From VRUE01 sp963698085 (lineage in GTDB: Bacteria > Actinomycetota > Thermoleophilia > Solirubrobacterales > 70-9), in NCBI GenBank assembly GCA_963698085.1, contig OY969122.1:434001-498000 (forward strand): 64,000 nucleotides of DNA. Direction: 5' to 3'. The notes below the pieces were generated by a model. The model had not been told where the DNA came from. It saw only the letters and a program-made list of their open reading frames with translations, and made no database searches. Numbering within the stretch: the stretch's first letter is position 1; the number at the start of each line of letters is the position of its first letter. Below, piece by piece: positions 26,140 to 34,059 of this stretch. Made by a program: the position numbers and the translations under genes.

Positions 26140-26964
26140 ATGACCACCGATACGATCAGCCCGCCCGAGCTGAACACGCTGCGAATCGAGGTCGACGGCG
26201 AGATCGGCACCCTCACCCTCGATCGACCAGACGCCTTCAATGCGATGAGCCCCGAGATGATCGGCGAGCTGGGGACCGCCTTCGCCTGGCTCGCCGACCA
26301 GGCGCCGCTGCGCGGGCTGATCGTCACCGGCGCCGGCAAAGCCTTCTGTTCCGGCGGCGACGTCAACTGGTTCAAGACCGGCGTCGAAGACAACTCGATC
26401 GACCTGCCAGCGCAGGTGCGGCGCGGCGCCGAGGCGCTGCACGTCGCGATCATCGACCTGCGGCGCATTCCCTACCCGGTGATCGGTGCGCTCAACGGGC
26501 CCGCGGCAGGAGCGGGCTTCTCGCTGGCGCTCGCCTGCGACTTCCGCATCGCTTCCGAGGCGGTCTTCCTCGCCCCCGCCTACGGCCGCATCGGCGCTTC
26601 GCCCGACGGCGGCATGACCTACTTCCTGCCGCGCGTCGTCGGGCCGAGCCGGGCGCTGGAAATCCTGCTCGAGGACCCGAACATGACCGCCGCGGACGCC
26701 CTCGAGGAGGGCCTGGTCTCCGAAGTCGTCACGCCAGACGAGCTGATGAACGCCGCGCGCGCCAAGGCCGAGAAGCTCGCCGCAAAGGCGCCCCACTACG
26801 TGAAGATGGCGAAACGCCTCTGCGGCGTCAGCATCGAGAACAGCATCAACGACCACCTGCAGCTGGAGCGGCACGGGATCGCCGACAGCATGGCGACCGA
26901 GGACCTGCGCGAAGGCGCGATCGCTTTCTTCAGCGGCGAGACGCCCGAGTTCAAGGGCCGCTGA
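26140..26964 (+). CDS. Enoyl-CoA hydratase/isomerase family protein
   Basis: A 274-residue crotonase-fold protein acting on acyl-CoA thioesters. The oxyanion-hole segments GKAFCSGGD (about residue 66) and AAGAGFSLALACDFRIAS (about 125) are clear. The position usually holding a catalytic Glu in hydratases reads GASPDGG, closer to the isomerase branch, so the exact reaction is open. ATG 26140 is chosen over 26104 because GGAGAGAG lies just before it. It stands alone between uvrC and a cupredoxin gene. Confidence 0.88.
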   Translation: MTTDTISPPELNTLRIEVDGEIGTLTLDRPDAFNAMSPEMIGELGTAFAWLADQAPLRGLIVTGAGKAFCSGGDVNWFKTGVEDNSIDLPAQVRRGAEALHVAIIDLRRIPYPVIGALNGPAAGAGFSLALACDFRIASEAVFLAPAYGRIGASPDGGMTYFLPRVVGPSRALEILLEDPNMTAADALEEGLVSEVVTPDELMNAARAKAEKLAAKAPHYVKMAKRLCGVSIENSINDHLQLERHGIADSMATEDLREGAIAFFSGETPEFKGR

Positions 26965-27048
26965 ACCGGCTCGCGCCGGCAGCCGTATTCCAGGCGTGAA
27001 CCGTCTAGAGTCTCCTTGAGCATTCCTCCAGGAAAGGATCGAAACTCG

Positions 27049-27483
27049 ATGAAGAAGCTCGCCGCCCTTCTCGTCCTCGCACTTGCCTCGCTGGCCCTCG
27101 TCGCCTGCGGTGGCGACGACGACGAGACCACCACCACGACCACCAACGAAGCCACCTCCGGCGCTGCGGCCGAAGGCGGCAAAAAAGCCGGTGGCGGCGC
27201 CAGCCTCCCGTTCGAAGCCGACCCCAGCGGCGAACTCGCCTACACCAGCACCTCCGAGACGGCCGAAGCCGGCGAAGTCACGATCGAGTTCAAAAACCCG
27301 CAGGGCCTCAGCCACGACGTCGCGATCGAAGACCCCAAAGGCGAAACGGTGGCCAAGACTGAAGTGATCGGCGAAGGGGAAACCTCGGCCAAAGCCAGCC
27401 TGAACCCGGGCAAATACACCTTCTACTGCTCCGTCCCCGGCCACCGCGAAGCAGGTATGGAAGGGACTTTGACCGTCAAGTGA
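27049..27483 (+). CDS. Cupredoxin-domain lipoprotein
   Basis: A 144-residue exported blue-copper-like protein. It has a lipobox LVAC (about residues 18-21), an acidic/Thr spacer, then a cupredoxin domain (about residues 60-144) with the type 1 copper ligands: a His in LSHDVAIED and Cys-x4-His-x4-Met in YCSVPGHREAGM. It would carry electrons at the outer membrane face. AGGAAAGGA precedes ATG 27049 by about ten bases. Confidence 0.87.
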   Translation: MKKLAALLVLALASLALVACGGDDDETTTTTTNEATSGAAAEGGKKAGGGASLPFEADPSGELAYTSTSETAEAGEVTIEFKNPQGLSHDVAIEDPKGETVAKTEVIGEGETSAKASLNPGKYTFYCSVPGHREAGMEGTLTVK

Positions 27484-27556
27484 GGACGGTCCCTGACCGG
27501 CGCATCTCGGCGTCCTCGGTCGCTCGCGTGCAGAGCACGCCACGCTCCCTGCGTCC

Positions 27557-28834
27557 TTGATCTGCTTGGTCAGGAGCCGTCTGGCTCAAGCGCCCAGAAA
27601 CCGCACTTTGTGGATTTGGGCGGGCGTGTGGCTGGCGACGCGTGCTCTGATCGTCGGCGACGTCGGCTTCTGGCATGACGTTGGCCCGCGGCTACAGGAC
27701 GTCAACAACTATGAGGTCTGGTCGCACTATCTGACGACGAACCACGCGATTCCGGGCGGGGAATCGTGGCAGTACCCGCCCGGCGCGGCCTTTCTGATGC
27801 TCTTGCCGCGCCTCGGGCTCGGGGCCTATGGAGAGTCTTTCGTCGGCCTGATGCTGCTCGCCGACCTCGCCGGCCTTGCCCTGCTGGCGCTGCTCGGCCG
27901 CCGTTCGGGCAACTACACCGGCGTCTGGGTGTGGCTGCTAGGCATGCCCCTTCTGGGCACCTTCTCGGTACTGCGCTTCGACCTCGTCCCCGCGGTTACC
28001 GGGATCGCGGCGCTCGTCGTCATTCACCGCCGCCCCAACTGGTTCGGCGTCCTGGCGGGACTGGGGGCGTCGATCAAGGTCTGGCCGATAGTGCTGCTCT
28101 TCGGCGAGTGGGACCGGCGCCGGCTGATCCACGCTGTCACCGCGGCCCTCGGCACGATCGCACTCGTGGTCGTTATTTCGACGCTTGCCTTCGGCGATTC
28201 CGACTCGTTCCTGAGCGAACAAAGCGGGCGCGGGCTGCAGGAGGAAGCGGTGGCGATCGTGCCGTGGCACGTTGAGGCGATCGTCACGGGGGATGCTCCA
28301 GCCAGGGAGATCCGCTACGGCGCGTGGGAGATCGCCACCCCCGGCGCCGACACGGTCGCCAACCTGCTCAAATGGCTGACCGTCGCAGCCCTGGGCGCGG
28401 CCGCCGCCTGGTGGTGGTGTCGCGCCAGGGCAATCGGCGCCGGCCGAGCCGACCTCGCCGACGCGGCGGTGAGCCGGGACTTCGTCTTCACCATCGTCCT
28501 GCTTCTCGTCGTCACGAGCCGGGTGCTCAGCCCTCAATTCATGGTTTGGCTCCTCGGCCTCTCGGCAGTGATCCTGACGGCAGGAAGCACCCGGCTCGCG
28601 CGGCCAGCCTGGCTGGTGCTCGGGGCGACGATCCTCAGCACCAGCCTCTTCAAAGCACCCGAGAACATCGTGATCCGAAACCTCGCATTGCTGACCGCCA
28701 CTGTGGATGCGTCGATCGCGATGATCTCCCTGCTGAGAAAGCCAGCGCCGCCAACATATCTCACGACGCCCGAGCCCAGAGCAGCTCAGGCCGAACCGCC
28801 GCAGATCACCGAGCAGGTGCCATCACGCGGGTGA
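27557..28834 (+). CDS. Multipass membrane glycosyltransferase (GT87/DUF2029-like)
   Basis: A 425-residue membrane protein with roughly ten hydrophobic segments and a GT-C-like pattern: an early Asp in the first outer loop (IVGDVGFWHDV) and polar loops such as SVLRFDLVPA. Actinobacterial relatives include polyprenol-phosphate-dependent mannosyl- and arabinofuranosyl-transferases. The TTG at 27557 is only a guess at the start; no clear ribosome site is seen. The C-terminal 25 residues are Pro/Glu-rich. Confidence 0.72.
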   Translation: MICLVRSRLAQAPRNRTLWIWAGVWLATRALIVGDVGFWHDVGPRLQDVNNYEVWSHYLTTNHAIPGGESWQYPPGAAFLMLLPRLGLGAYGESFVGLMLLADLAGLALLALLGRRSGNYTGVWVWLLGMPLLGTFSVLRFDLVPAVTGIAALVVIHRRPNWFGVLAGLGASIKVWPIVLLFGEWDRRRLIHAVTAALGTIALVVVISTLAFGDSDSFLSEQSGRGLQEEAVAIVPWHVEAIVTGDAPAREIRYGAWEIATPGADTVANLLKWLTVAALGAAAAWWWCRARAIGAGRADLADAAVSRDFVFTIVLLLVVTSRVLSPQFMVWLLGLSAVILTAGSTRLARPAWLVLGATILSTSLFKAPENIVIRNLALLTATVDASIAMISLLRKPAPPTYLTTPEPRAAQAEPPQITEQVPSRG

Positions 28835-28882
28835 CCGACGTGTATCGCTCGGCTCAAGTTGCGGAAATGCCGGCCAGCAGGC

Positions 28883-28911
28883 TTGCATTGTCCGGACAAA
28901 AGCCGTACATT
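28883..28911 (+). promoter_or_regulatory. Promoter and operator of the TacAT-like module
   Basis: TTGCAT (28883-28888) and TACATT (28906-28911) are 17 bases apart, a good -35/-10 pair. A perfect 12-bp palindrome TTGTCCGGACAA (28888-28899) overlaps the -35 edge, the expected place for antitoxin binding. The -10 box ends six bases before the GTG, so the message is probably leaderless. Confidence 0.6.
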
Positions 28912-28917
28912 GCCCTC

Positions 28918-29199
28918 GTGAAGCCGACGGCAAGTGCCAAGACCCGCCGGATCGAGATCCGGATGACCGACGAGGAGCGCGACCTGGAGCAGGCCGCCGC
29001 TGCCACCTGCGGTCAGACGCTCAGCGAGTTCGTCCGGCAGGCGGCGCGTCGCGAGGCCGAGCAGGTTCTGGCCGAGCGGACGAGCATTGCGCTCAATCCA
29101 GAAGAGGCCGACCGCTTTCTCGCAGCGCTGGACGATCCCTCTTCCTTTGAGGCCGGCCTCGGCGCTCTGACCGAGCGTCCGAGCGTCCTCGGCGGTTGA
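28918..29199 (+). CDS. TacA-like antitoxin (DUF1778, ribbon-helix-helix)
   Basis: A 93-residue antitoxin. Residues 8-50 form an RHH DNA-binding domain (TRRIEIRMTDEERDLEQAA, SEFVRQAARRE) and the C-terminal part, with NPEEADRFLAALDDP, matches the toxin-neutralising tail of this family. GTG 28918 is supported by the leaderless promoter. The stop overlaps the toxin start. It should bind and inactivate the GNAT toxin and repress the operon. Confidence 0.88.
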   Translation: MKPTASAKTRRIEIRMTDEERDLEQAAAATCGQTLSEFVRQAARREAEQVLAERTSIALNPEEADRFLAALDDPSSFEAGLGALTERPSVLGG

Positions 29200-29729
29200 G
29201 CACCGACTTTGGAGCGGCCGAGCCGCTCGAACTGCGTCACAACGTCGATCGCTTTGAGTGCGGTCGTGGGCAGCTTGACCGCTGGTTGCGCGCCTATGCT
29301 AGGCAAGGCCAGCGGCGGGACACCGCCCGCACCTTCGTGGTCTGCCGACAAGGAAAGACTGACGTGGTTGGCTACTACACGTTGGTCGCCTCACAGATCG
29401 AGCAGAGCGAGGCGACGGGTGAAGTTCAGAGCGGCACATCCAAGCACTTCCCGATCCCCATCTGCCTGATCGCCCGGCTCGCCGTCGACCGCTCCGAGCA
29501 GGGCATTGGCCTTGGACGAAGCCTCCTCCTCGACGCCCTCCAACGCACCGAGCGCGCCTCGCGTTCAATCGCCATGCGAGCCGTCCTCGTCCACGCTCTC
29601 GATCAAGAAGCGGCCGGCTTCTACGAACGCTTTGGCTTCAAGCCGGCAAGCGCGGAGCCGCTGACGCTGATGGTCCCGCTTGAGGCCGCCCGTCGAACTC
29701 TGGGCACGTTGCGGTCGAGCAGCGACTAA
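29196..29729 (+). CDS. TacT-like GNAT acetyltransferase toxin
   Basis: A 177-residue GNAT acetyltransferase that, like TacT, would acetylate aminoacyl-tRNAs and stop translation. The acetyl-CoA loop SEQGIGLGRSLL lies near residues 99-110 and the catalytic-type Tyr in FYERFGF near residue 146. The TTG start overlaps the antitoxin stop (TTGA). The pairing with a DUF1778 protein makes the call firm. Confidence 0.88.
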   Translation: MSTDFGAAEPLELRHNVDRFECGRGQLDRWLRAYARQGQRRDTARTFVVCRQGKTDVVGYYTLVASQIEQSEATGEVQSGTSKHFPIPICLIARLAVDRSEQGIGLGRSLLLDALQRTERASRSIAMRAVLVHALDQEAAGFYERFGFKPASAEPLTLMVPLEAARRTLGTLRSSSD

Positions 29730-29848
29730 AGATTCGCGGGGCAGTGAGGAGGCACAACGAGGACCCTTCACCACGGTCGATCATCCCGACCAGACCGCCG
29801 ACCCACGCCTACACTTCCTCAACCAACCTGCAGGAAGGAGCCGCGCAA

Positions 29849-30349
29849 ATGAACGATGGGTATTCGAACCAGGGGTCTGACCGCGACCGGCGCATCGCTT
29901 TCATCCAGTCGTGTTGGCACAAGGATCTCGTTGACCAGACCCGGACGACGTTCATCGCCGAGCTTGGGCAGCTCGGGATCGCAGAGTCGAGGATCGACTT
30001 CTTTGAGGTCACCGGGGCTTTCGAGATTCCGCTCCATGCCATGCGGCTCGCCCAAAGCGGAACGTACGATGCAATCGTCGCAGCGGGACTCGTCGTCGAT
30101 GGCGGCATCTACCGGCACGAGTTCGTTGCAGATGCAGTGATCAGCGGGCTGATGCGGGTCCAGCTCGACACTGGCGTCCCGGTCATCTCGGCCGTCCTCA
30201 CCCCACATCACTTCCACGAGCACGAGACTCATCGCGCATTTTTCTTCGAGCACCTTGAGACGAAGGGGGCCGAGGCCGCGCGTGCTTGCGTTCACACGAT
30301 CAACGCCCTCGAACGACTACCAGCGTCCCCCTTCGAGCCTGCGGAATAG
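29849..30349 (+). CDS. ribH: 6,7-dimethyl-8-ribityllumazine synthase (RibH2-like)
   Basis: A 166-residue lumazine synthase, the penultimate riboflavin enzyme. QSCWHKDLVDQ near residue 21, TGAFEIPLHA (about 55), GLVVDGGIYRHEF (about 80) and LTPHHFHEHE (about 117) match the type II (RibH2, decameric) branch better than the usual icosahedral type. GGAAGGAG precedes ATG 29849. No other rib genes or FMN riboswitch are nearby, so this is an orphan copy. Confidence 0.88.
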   Translation: MNDGYSNQGSDRDRRIAFIQSCWHKDLVDQTRTTFIAELGQLGIAESRIDFFEVTGAFEIPLHAMRLAQSGTYDAIVAAGLVVDGGIYRHEFVADAVISGLMRVQLDTGVPVISAVLTPHHFHEHETHRAFFFEHLETKGAEAARACVHTINALERLPASPFEPAE

Positions 30350-30387
30350 TCGAGCCGCTGGCGGCCCGGCCGCCAGGTCGAGAACCG

Positions 30388-30861
30388 TCAGCCGGTCGGC
30401 GCCATCACTCGGGTAACGCTGTCGCCCACGAAGCACGGCTTTTCGTTGCCCTCGACCTCGAGGGTGAAGCGGGTCACGACCTCCCACCAGCCGCCGCCTT
30501 TCTCGTCGATCGAGACGACCTCGGCCTTGCCGCGGACCTTGGAGTCGACGGGGACCGGGGCCGGGAAGCGGATCTTGTTCCAGCCGTAATTGACGCCGAG
30601 GGTGAAGCCGGTGGAGGAGATCAGCCGTTTGCGGAAGCCGTCGACCAGGGACAGGGTTAGGTTGCCGTGGGCGATCGTGGTGCCGAAGGGGCTCTCGTTC
30701 TTCGCCCGCTCGACATCAACGTGAATCCACTGGTCGTCGCCCGAAATCTCAGCGAAAGCGTTGATGTCGTCTTGGCTGACAGTGCGCCACTCGCTCGGGC
30801 CGATCTCCTGGCCGAGCAGCGCCTGCATTCCCTCGACTCCCTGTACCTCGACGGTTGCCAT
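30388..30861 (-). CDS. MaoC-like hot-dog dehydratase
   Basis: A 157-residue R-hydratase-like protein. The catalytic Asp/His pair lies in SGDDQWIHVD (about residues 39-48), followed by SPFGTTIAHG and the hot-dog core. Such enzymes hydrate 2-enoyl-CoA to the R-3-hydroxy form. ATG 30861 is chosen over the upstream start because the domain begins there and TAAACT lies eight bases before it. Confidence 0.88.
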   Translation of the reverse strand: MATVEVQGVEGMQALLGQEIGPSEWRTVSQDDINAFAEISGDDQWIHVDVERAKNESPFGTTIAHGNLTLSLVDGFRKRLISSTGFTLGVNYGWNKIRFPAPVPVDSKVRGKAEVVSIDEKGGGWWEVVTRFTLEVEGNEKPCFVGDSVTRVMAPTG

Positions 30862-30869
30862 CAGGGCGC

Positions 30870-30875
30870 AGTTTA
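30870..30875 (-). promoter_or_regulatory. Possible leaderless -10 box (TAAACT)
   Basis: TAAACT on the minus strand ends eight bases before ATG 30861. Confidence 0.4.
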
Positions 30876-30886
30876 TGCGACTGGAG

Positions 30887-31276
30887 TCAGTCCGACCACC
30901 AGTCAGGGACGATTTCGCCGTCGCCATCGTGACGTGCCCCGACGGCAAGCACTTCGAGCCCGTCGGAGCCAGCCTCGAAGGCACGCATCACCTCGGGCGC
31001 GACGCGGATCGCGTCAAGCGCCTCGACCTCGATGATCTCGTCGTCGAGCTTCATCCGCCCTGAGCCACTCAGCACCACGTAGACCTCCTCGGCGTTGTCG
31101 TGCTTGTGCCCGAACGGCGAGCGCTGGTCCGGCTTCAATCGCACGTGGCTGACCCCGGTCTCCTCGGCCTCGAGATCGCCCTTCGCGAATCGTGCTTCCT
31201 GAGCGTCGCTGTATCCGAACTCGGCCGCCGAGTCCTTGACGTCGAGGAGCTTGGTGTGCGTGTATGGATCGGCCAT
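30887..31276 (-). CDS. Small cupin-domain protein
   Basis: A 129-residue single-domain cupin. The first cupin motif GHKHDNAEEVYVVLSGSG (about residues 56-73) has two His and one Glu as metal ligands; the second motif is weaker (APEVMRAFEAG), with no clear third His. The function cannot be told from the fold. A strong AGGAGGCG site precedes the ATG at 31276. It is upstream of the MaoC gene on the same strand. Confidence 0.85.
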   Translation of the reverse strand: MADPYTHTKLLDVKDSAAEFGYSDAQEARFAKGDLEAEETGVSHVRLKPDQRSPFGHKHDNAEEVYVVLSGSGRMKLDDEIIEVEALDAIRVAPEVMRAFEAGSDGLEVLAVGARHDGDGEIVPDWWSD

Positions 31277-31418
31277 TTTGCGCCTCCTGGGTCGTGGGCT
31301 GGGGCGTTGATCAGGCTACCCGGCGTGCGGCTGCCCTATGCAGCCAGCAGCGGCAGCGGCGCATGCTTGGCGATCACCTGGAACGGTGAACCCGTAATGT
31401 CCATCCGCCGGCCGCCTT

Positions 31419-31826
31419 TCAGAGCAGTTCAGCTGGATGGGAGAACTGCAGGCCGGGGACGCGCTCGAAATGGGAGATATTGCGAGTTACCAGCGTCGTT
31501 CCTGTTTCGAGGCAGATGCCGGCCTGCATTGCGTCGCGGATGTCGATCGCAGCACCGCTACGACGCAGTTCGCCGAGCAGAACCCCGCCTCGAAGTCCGG
31601 CCTTGCGTGTCAGCGTCAACAGGGGAGCGGCAAGCAGAGCATGGACTGGGTGTGGGTTCTCTCTGTAAGCGCGTCCGAGCGCCAACTCGAACGCGGACAC
31701 AGCCGTTACCCGGTAGCCAGCCCCTCGGATCAGGGCTCGGATCAGATCGCGTCCCGGTCCCGCGCCGCGTAGGTAGTCGATCAGGATGTCGGAGTCGAGT
31801 ACCGGTCCGCCGGCCAAGTGGCCCAC
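31419..31826 (-). CDS. vapC: VapC-like PIN-domain toxin
   Basis: A 135-residue PIN ribonuclease toxin. The acidic metal-binding residues are visible in LDSDILIDYLRG (about residue 11), SAFELALG (about 46) and DIRDAMQAG (about 97), with TRNISHF near 115. It would cleave RNA when freed from its antitoxin. The GTG at 31826 lies inside the end of the antitoxin gene (46-base overlap); a slightly later start is possible. Codon use is like the surroundings. Confidence 0.85.
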   Translation of the reverse strand: MGHLAGGPVLDSDILIDYLRGAGPGRDLIRALIRGAGYRVTAVSAFELALGRAYRENPHPVHALLAAPLLTLTRKAGLRGGVLLGELRRSGAAIDIRDAMQAGICLETGTTLVTRNISHFERVPGLQFSHPAELL

Positions 31827-32044
31827 GCCTCCTCACGCGCCTGCTCCCACTCCTTGACGTCGCTCTCACTCCAAGCCCCTTCGGCCCCTGCCAGCGCGGA
31901 GGCAAGATCGCCCTCGCCGCCCTCCTCGAGGAGGCGCTCGAGCGCCTCCTCGACGATCGGAGAGAAACCGCGTAGTCCCCGTTCCGCCGCCCTCGCCCGA
32001 AGACGGACGTAGGTGCGGTCGCTGAGCTCTATCGTCGTGCGCAT
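31781..32044 (-). CDS. vapB: VapB-like ribbon-helix-helix antitoxin
   Basis: An 87-residue antitoxin. The N-terminal RTTIELSDRTYVRLRARA is a standard RHH beginning, and the acidic, Trp-containing tail is the likely toxin-binding segment. ATG 32044 is preferred since RHH antitoxins begin just there, but in-frame ATGs at 32056 and 32077 exist. It overlaps vapC. An inverted repeat directly upstream is a likely self-binding operator. Confidence 0.82.
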   Translation of the reverse strand: MRTTIELSDRTYVRLRARAAERGLRGFSPIVEEALERLLEEGGEGDLASALAGAEGAWSESDVKEWEQAREEAWATWPADRYSTPTS

Positions 32045-32049
32045 ATCTA

Positions 32050-32075
32050 GATGCATTTTAGCATTCGTATGCATC
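32050..32075. promoter_or_regulatory. Inverted repeat upstream of vapB
   Basis: GATGCAT (32050-32056) and ATGCATC (32069-32075) form a 7-bp inverted repeat in an AT-rich patch immediately before the antitoxin start, the usual place for RHH antitoxin binding. Confidence 0.45.
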
Positions 32076-32098
32076 ATTGATCAAACGTGGCTCTCATT

Positions 32099-33430
32099 TC
32101 ATGCCACCAACCTCACTTCGAAGCTGGGGACCATGAGTACGCCGTTGCCGTCGAGCAGAGCGAGGATGCGGCTGACGTAGGCCTGGGTCTCGGGATAGTC
32201 GGGGATGCAGTCGCAGGCTTCGACCGGCGCTGGGCCGGCGTTGTAGGCGGCGAGGGCGAGGGAGGGATCGCCGAACTGGCGCAGCAGGTCCGACATCAGG
32301 TGGGCCTGGGCGTCGATCGCTTCGATCGGGTCGTAGGGGTTGCGGAGGCCGTAGGCGGCGGCGGTCGAGGGCATGAACTGGGCGATGCCTTGGGCGCCGG
32401 CGGGGGAGCCGGCATTGGGATCGAAGTTCGACTCGGCCATCAGCTGGCCGGCGAGCAGCGCGGCGGAGACGTTCCAATGGGTCGCTGCGCGCAGCAAGGG
32501 TGCGCGGAACCGTGGCGGAACAAAGGAGGGAAGGCTGCCGGTGCCAGCGAGGGCGCCGTCTCCCCCGCCACCGATCGCGTCGACGGAGTTCCCCGCCTCG
32601 GAGCACGGCGGCGGGCCGGCGGTGAACCCGTAATGCCAGGCCTCCCACAAGTAGCGCTGGACGAAGCCGAAGCGCGCGGCGTTCTCGGCCAGCCAGAGAT
32701 ACGCCGTTTCCGGTCCCAAGTCGAGCTCGGTCGCGCAGCGGTGCAGCGACTGGCCTGGCGGCGCGACCCAGGTCGGGTCCGGGTTTGCGGCAAAGAGCGC
32801 CGCCTGCTCGGCATCGGAGCGGAAGCCCGAGTTGACGATCAGGGTCAGGCCGGCCTGTGATGCGGCGGCGGCCATCCGGTCGAAGGCTGCAGCCACGTCG
32901 GGGCGCATCCCCTCCCCCGACCTGTAGACAAGCGGGCCGCTGTAGCCGCCACCGCTGGCCATCGACGGCGCCAAGTCACCGCTCATCGCCGGCGCGGCGG
33001 CTTCGGCCACCGCCGATGCCTCTACCTCGTGCGCCTCGATGCTGCCGGTGACCACCGCCTTGACCCGCACCGGGGCGAACGACGCCTCGTCCGGAAATGA
33101 GACTTGCAAGCGGGCCGCGGCGACCTCATTCGCCCGTGCCACATCCGTTGCTGTTTCCCGTGCGCGCGACAGATAGACCGCCTTCCCCATATGAGCCGGG
33201 TTGCGCAGGCCATTTGGCAGAGTCGGCGGCGCCAGCAGGCGCGGCAGGTCGTCGCGCATCGATCGTGCCGCCGATATCGCAGCCAGATCAGCTGCGCGCT
33301 GCGCCCGTCCCTTGCCGGTGACCGCACCCGCGATCGCGACCAGCGTCATGGCTGCAAGGATCAGCGCGAATGCGCCCGCGAGCGCCAGCAGCAGCGCCTG
33401 CCCCTCCTCCCTTCGGGTCGCGGCGATCAG
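32099..33430 (-). CDS. TadG-like anchored M15 peptidase / lytic transglycosylase fusion
   Basis: A 443-residue protein joining three parts. Residues about 1-130 resemble a Tad pilus TadG/TadE-type N-terminus with one membrane segment after EEGQALLLALAG. Residues 160-265 look like a VanY-type M15 D,D-carboxypeptidase (NSGFRSDAEQAALF, SLHRCATELDLG). Residues 310-420 are a lytic transglycosylase SLT domain with catalytic Glu in MAESNFDPNAG and the AQGIAQFMPSTAAAYG and AYNAGPAPV motifs. No ATG, GTG or TTG fits; CTG 33430 overlaps the upstream TGA (CTGA) and GGAGGGG lies seven bases before it. It may cut wall peptidoglycan for pilus passage (inference). Confidence 0.78.
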   Translation of the reverse strand: MIAATRREEGQALLLALAGAFALILAAMTLVAIAGAVTGKGRAQRAADLAAISAARSMRDDLPRLLAPPTLPNGLRNPAHMGKAVYLSRARETATDVARANEVAAARLQVSFPDEASFAPVRVKAVVTGSIEAHEVEASAVAEAAAPAMSGDLAPSMASGGGYSGPLVYRSGEGMRPDVAAAFDRMAAAASQAGLTLIVNSGFRSDAEQAALFAANPDPTWVAPPGQSLHRCATELDLGPETAYLWLAENAARFGFVQRYLWEAWHYGFTAGPPPCSEAGNSVDAIGGGGDGALAGTGSLPSFVPPRFRAPLLRAATHWNVSAALLAGQLMAESNFDPNAGSPAGAQGIAQFMPSTAAAYGLRNPYDPIEAIDAQAHLMSDLLRQFGDPSLALAAYNAGPAPVEACDCIPDYPETQAYVSRILALLDGNGVLMVPSFEVRLVA

Positions 33431-34059
33431 GGTGAGACCCCTCCGTCGAGCAAGCGAGCCACAAGCCTGGGCGGAAGCCCAGATCCGACAGGTAGCGCCC
33501 CCAGGTCGGCAGCGCGAGCGGCAAGCCAGCCGAGCGGGCTCTTGAGCACCGCCACTCGAAGATCTCGCGCCACTAGGTCGCGGACCACTAGAGCGGTAAG
33601 AGCGCGATCCCTCGCCAGGTCCGCCCGCAGCAGCGCCGCCGTCGGCTGCATGCGCGTCTCCTCGAGAAGTGGCTGGACCAGCCGTGGCGGCAGGTGCACG
33701 ACCACGGCCGACTCGCGAACGAGCGGCAGCGCCGCAGCCACCTGCTCGACCGTGGCTGAATCGACCGGCAGCTTCAATTTGCAGATGCAACCTCGGGAAG
33801 CGACGGCAGCGCCAGGCAGGTGAGCTGCCACGCGCTCCTCCAGCTTTCGGGCGCCCGCAGTCGCAATCAGCAAGGGACGAGGCGGACGGCCATTGTCGAG
33901 ATCGATCAGCAGAGCGGCACGATCCGGCTCGGACGCGGCGCAGGTAAGCGCCGCCGCGGCCGCTCGGGCCCCACTCGCAGTGCCGACCGCAGTGACCAGG
34001 ACGACTGGCCCCCGCTCGCTGGCAGCCGTCCAACCGCGAGTGGCGCGACTCGCGTTCAT
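33427..34059 (-). CDS. Hypothetical protein of Tad-like cluster, ParA-fold-like
   Basis: A 210-residue protein without a firm family. It begins like a MinD/ParA or TadZ ATPase (GPVVLVTAVGTASGARAAAAAL, then LLIDLD), but the Walker A lysine is missing, so ATP use is doubtful. It lies between a TadE-like gene and the TadG-like fusion with four-base overlaps on both sides (ATGA at 34056-34059, CTGA at 33427-33430), so it should belong to the same machine. Confidence 0.6.
   Translation of the reverse strand: MNASRATRGWTAASERGPVVLVTAVGTASGARAAAAALTCAASEPDRAALLIDLDNGRPPRPLLIATAGARKLEERVAAHLPGAAVASRGCICKLKLPVDSATVEQVAAALPLVRESAVVVHLPPRLVQPLLEETRMQPTAALLRADLARDRALTALVVRDLVARDLRVAVLKSPLGWLAARAADLGALPVGSGLPPRLVARLLDGGVSP

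Noticed and set aside
26077..27543. Long upstream extension of the uvrC frame
   Set aside because: It runs antisense through the enoyl-CoA hydratase and cupredoxin genes and carries no recognisable domain.
29730..29848. FMN riboswitch ahead of ribH
   Set aside because: No FMN-aptamer core is present; the leader is short and ends in an ordinary ribosome site.
31322..31400. 22-codon ORF on the minus strand (starts MDITGSPFQV)
   Set aside because: There is a fair ribosome-site-like stretch upstream, but nothing else supports it as a gene at this length.
33431..34033. Upstream extension of the TadG-like fusion frame to an ATG at 34033
   Set aside because: It lies in another frame over the ParA-like gene; the N-terminal motif starts after 33430 and a coupled ribosome site is present there.
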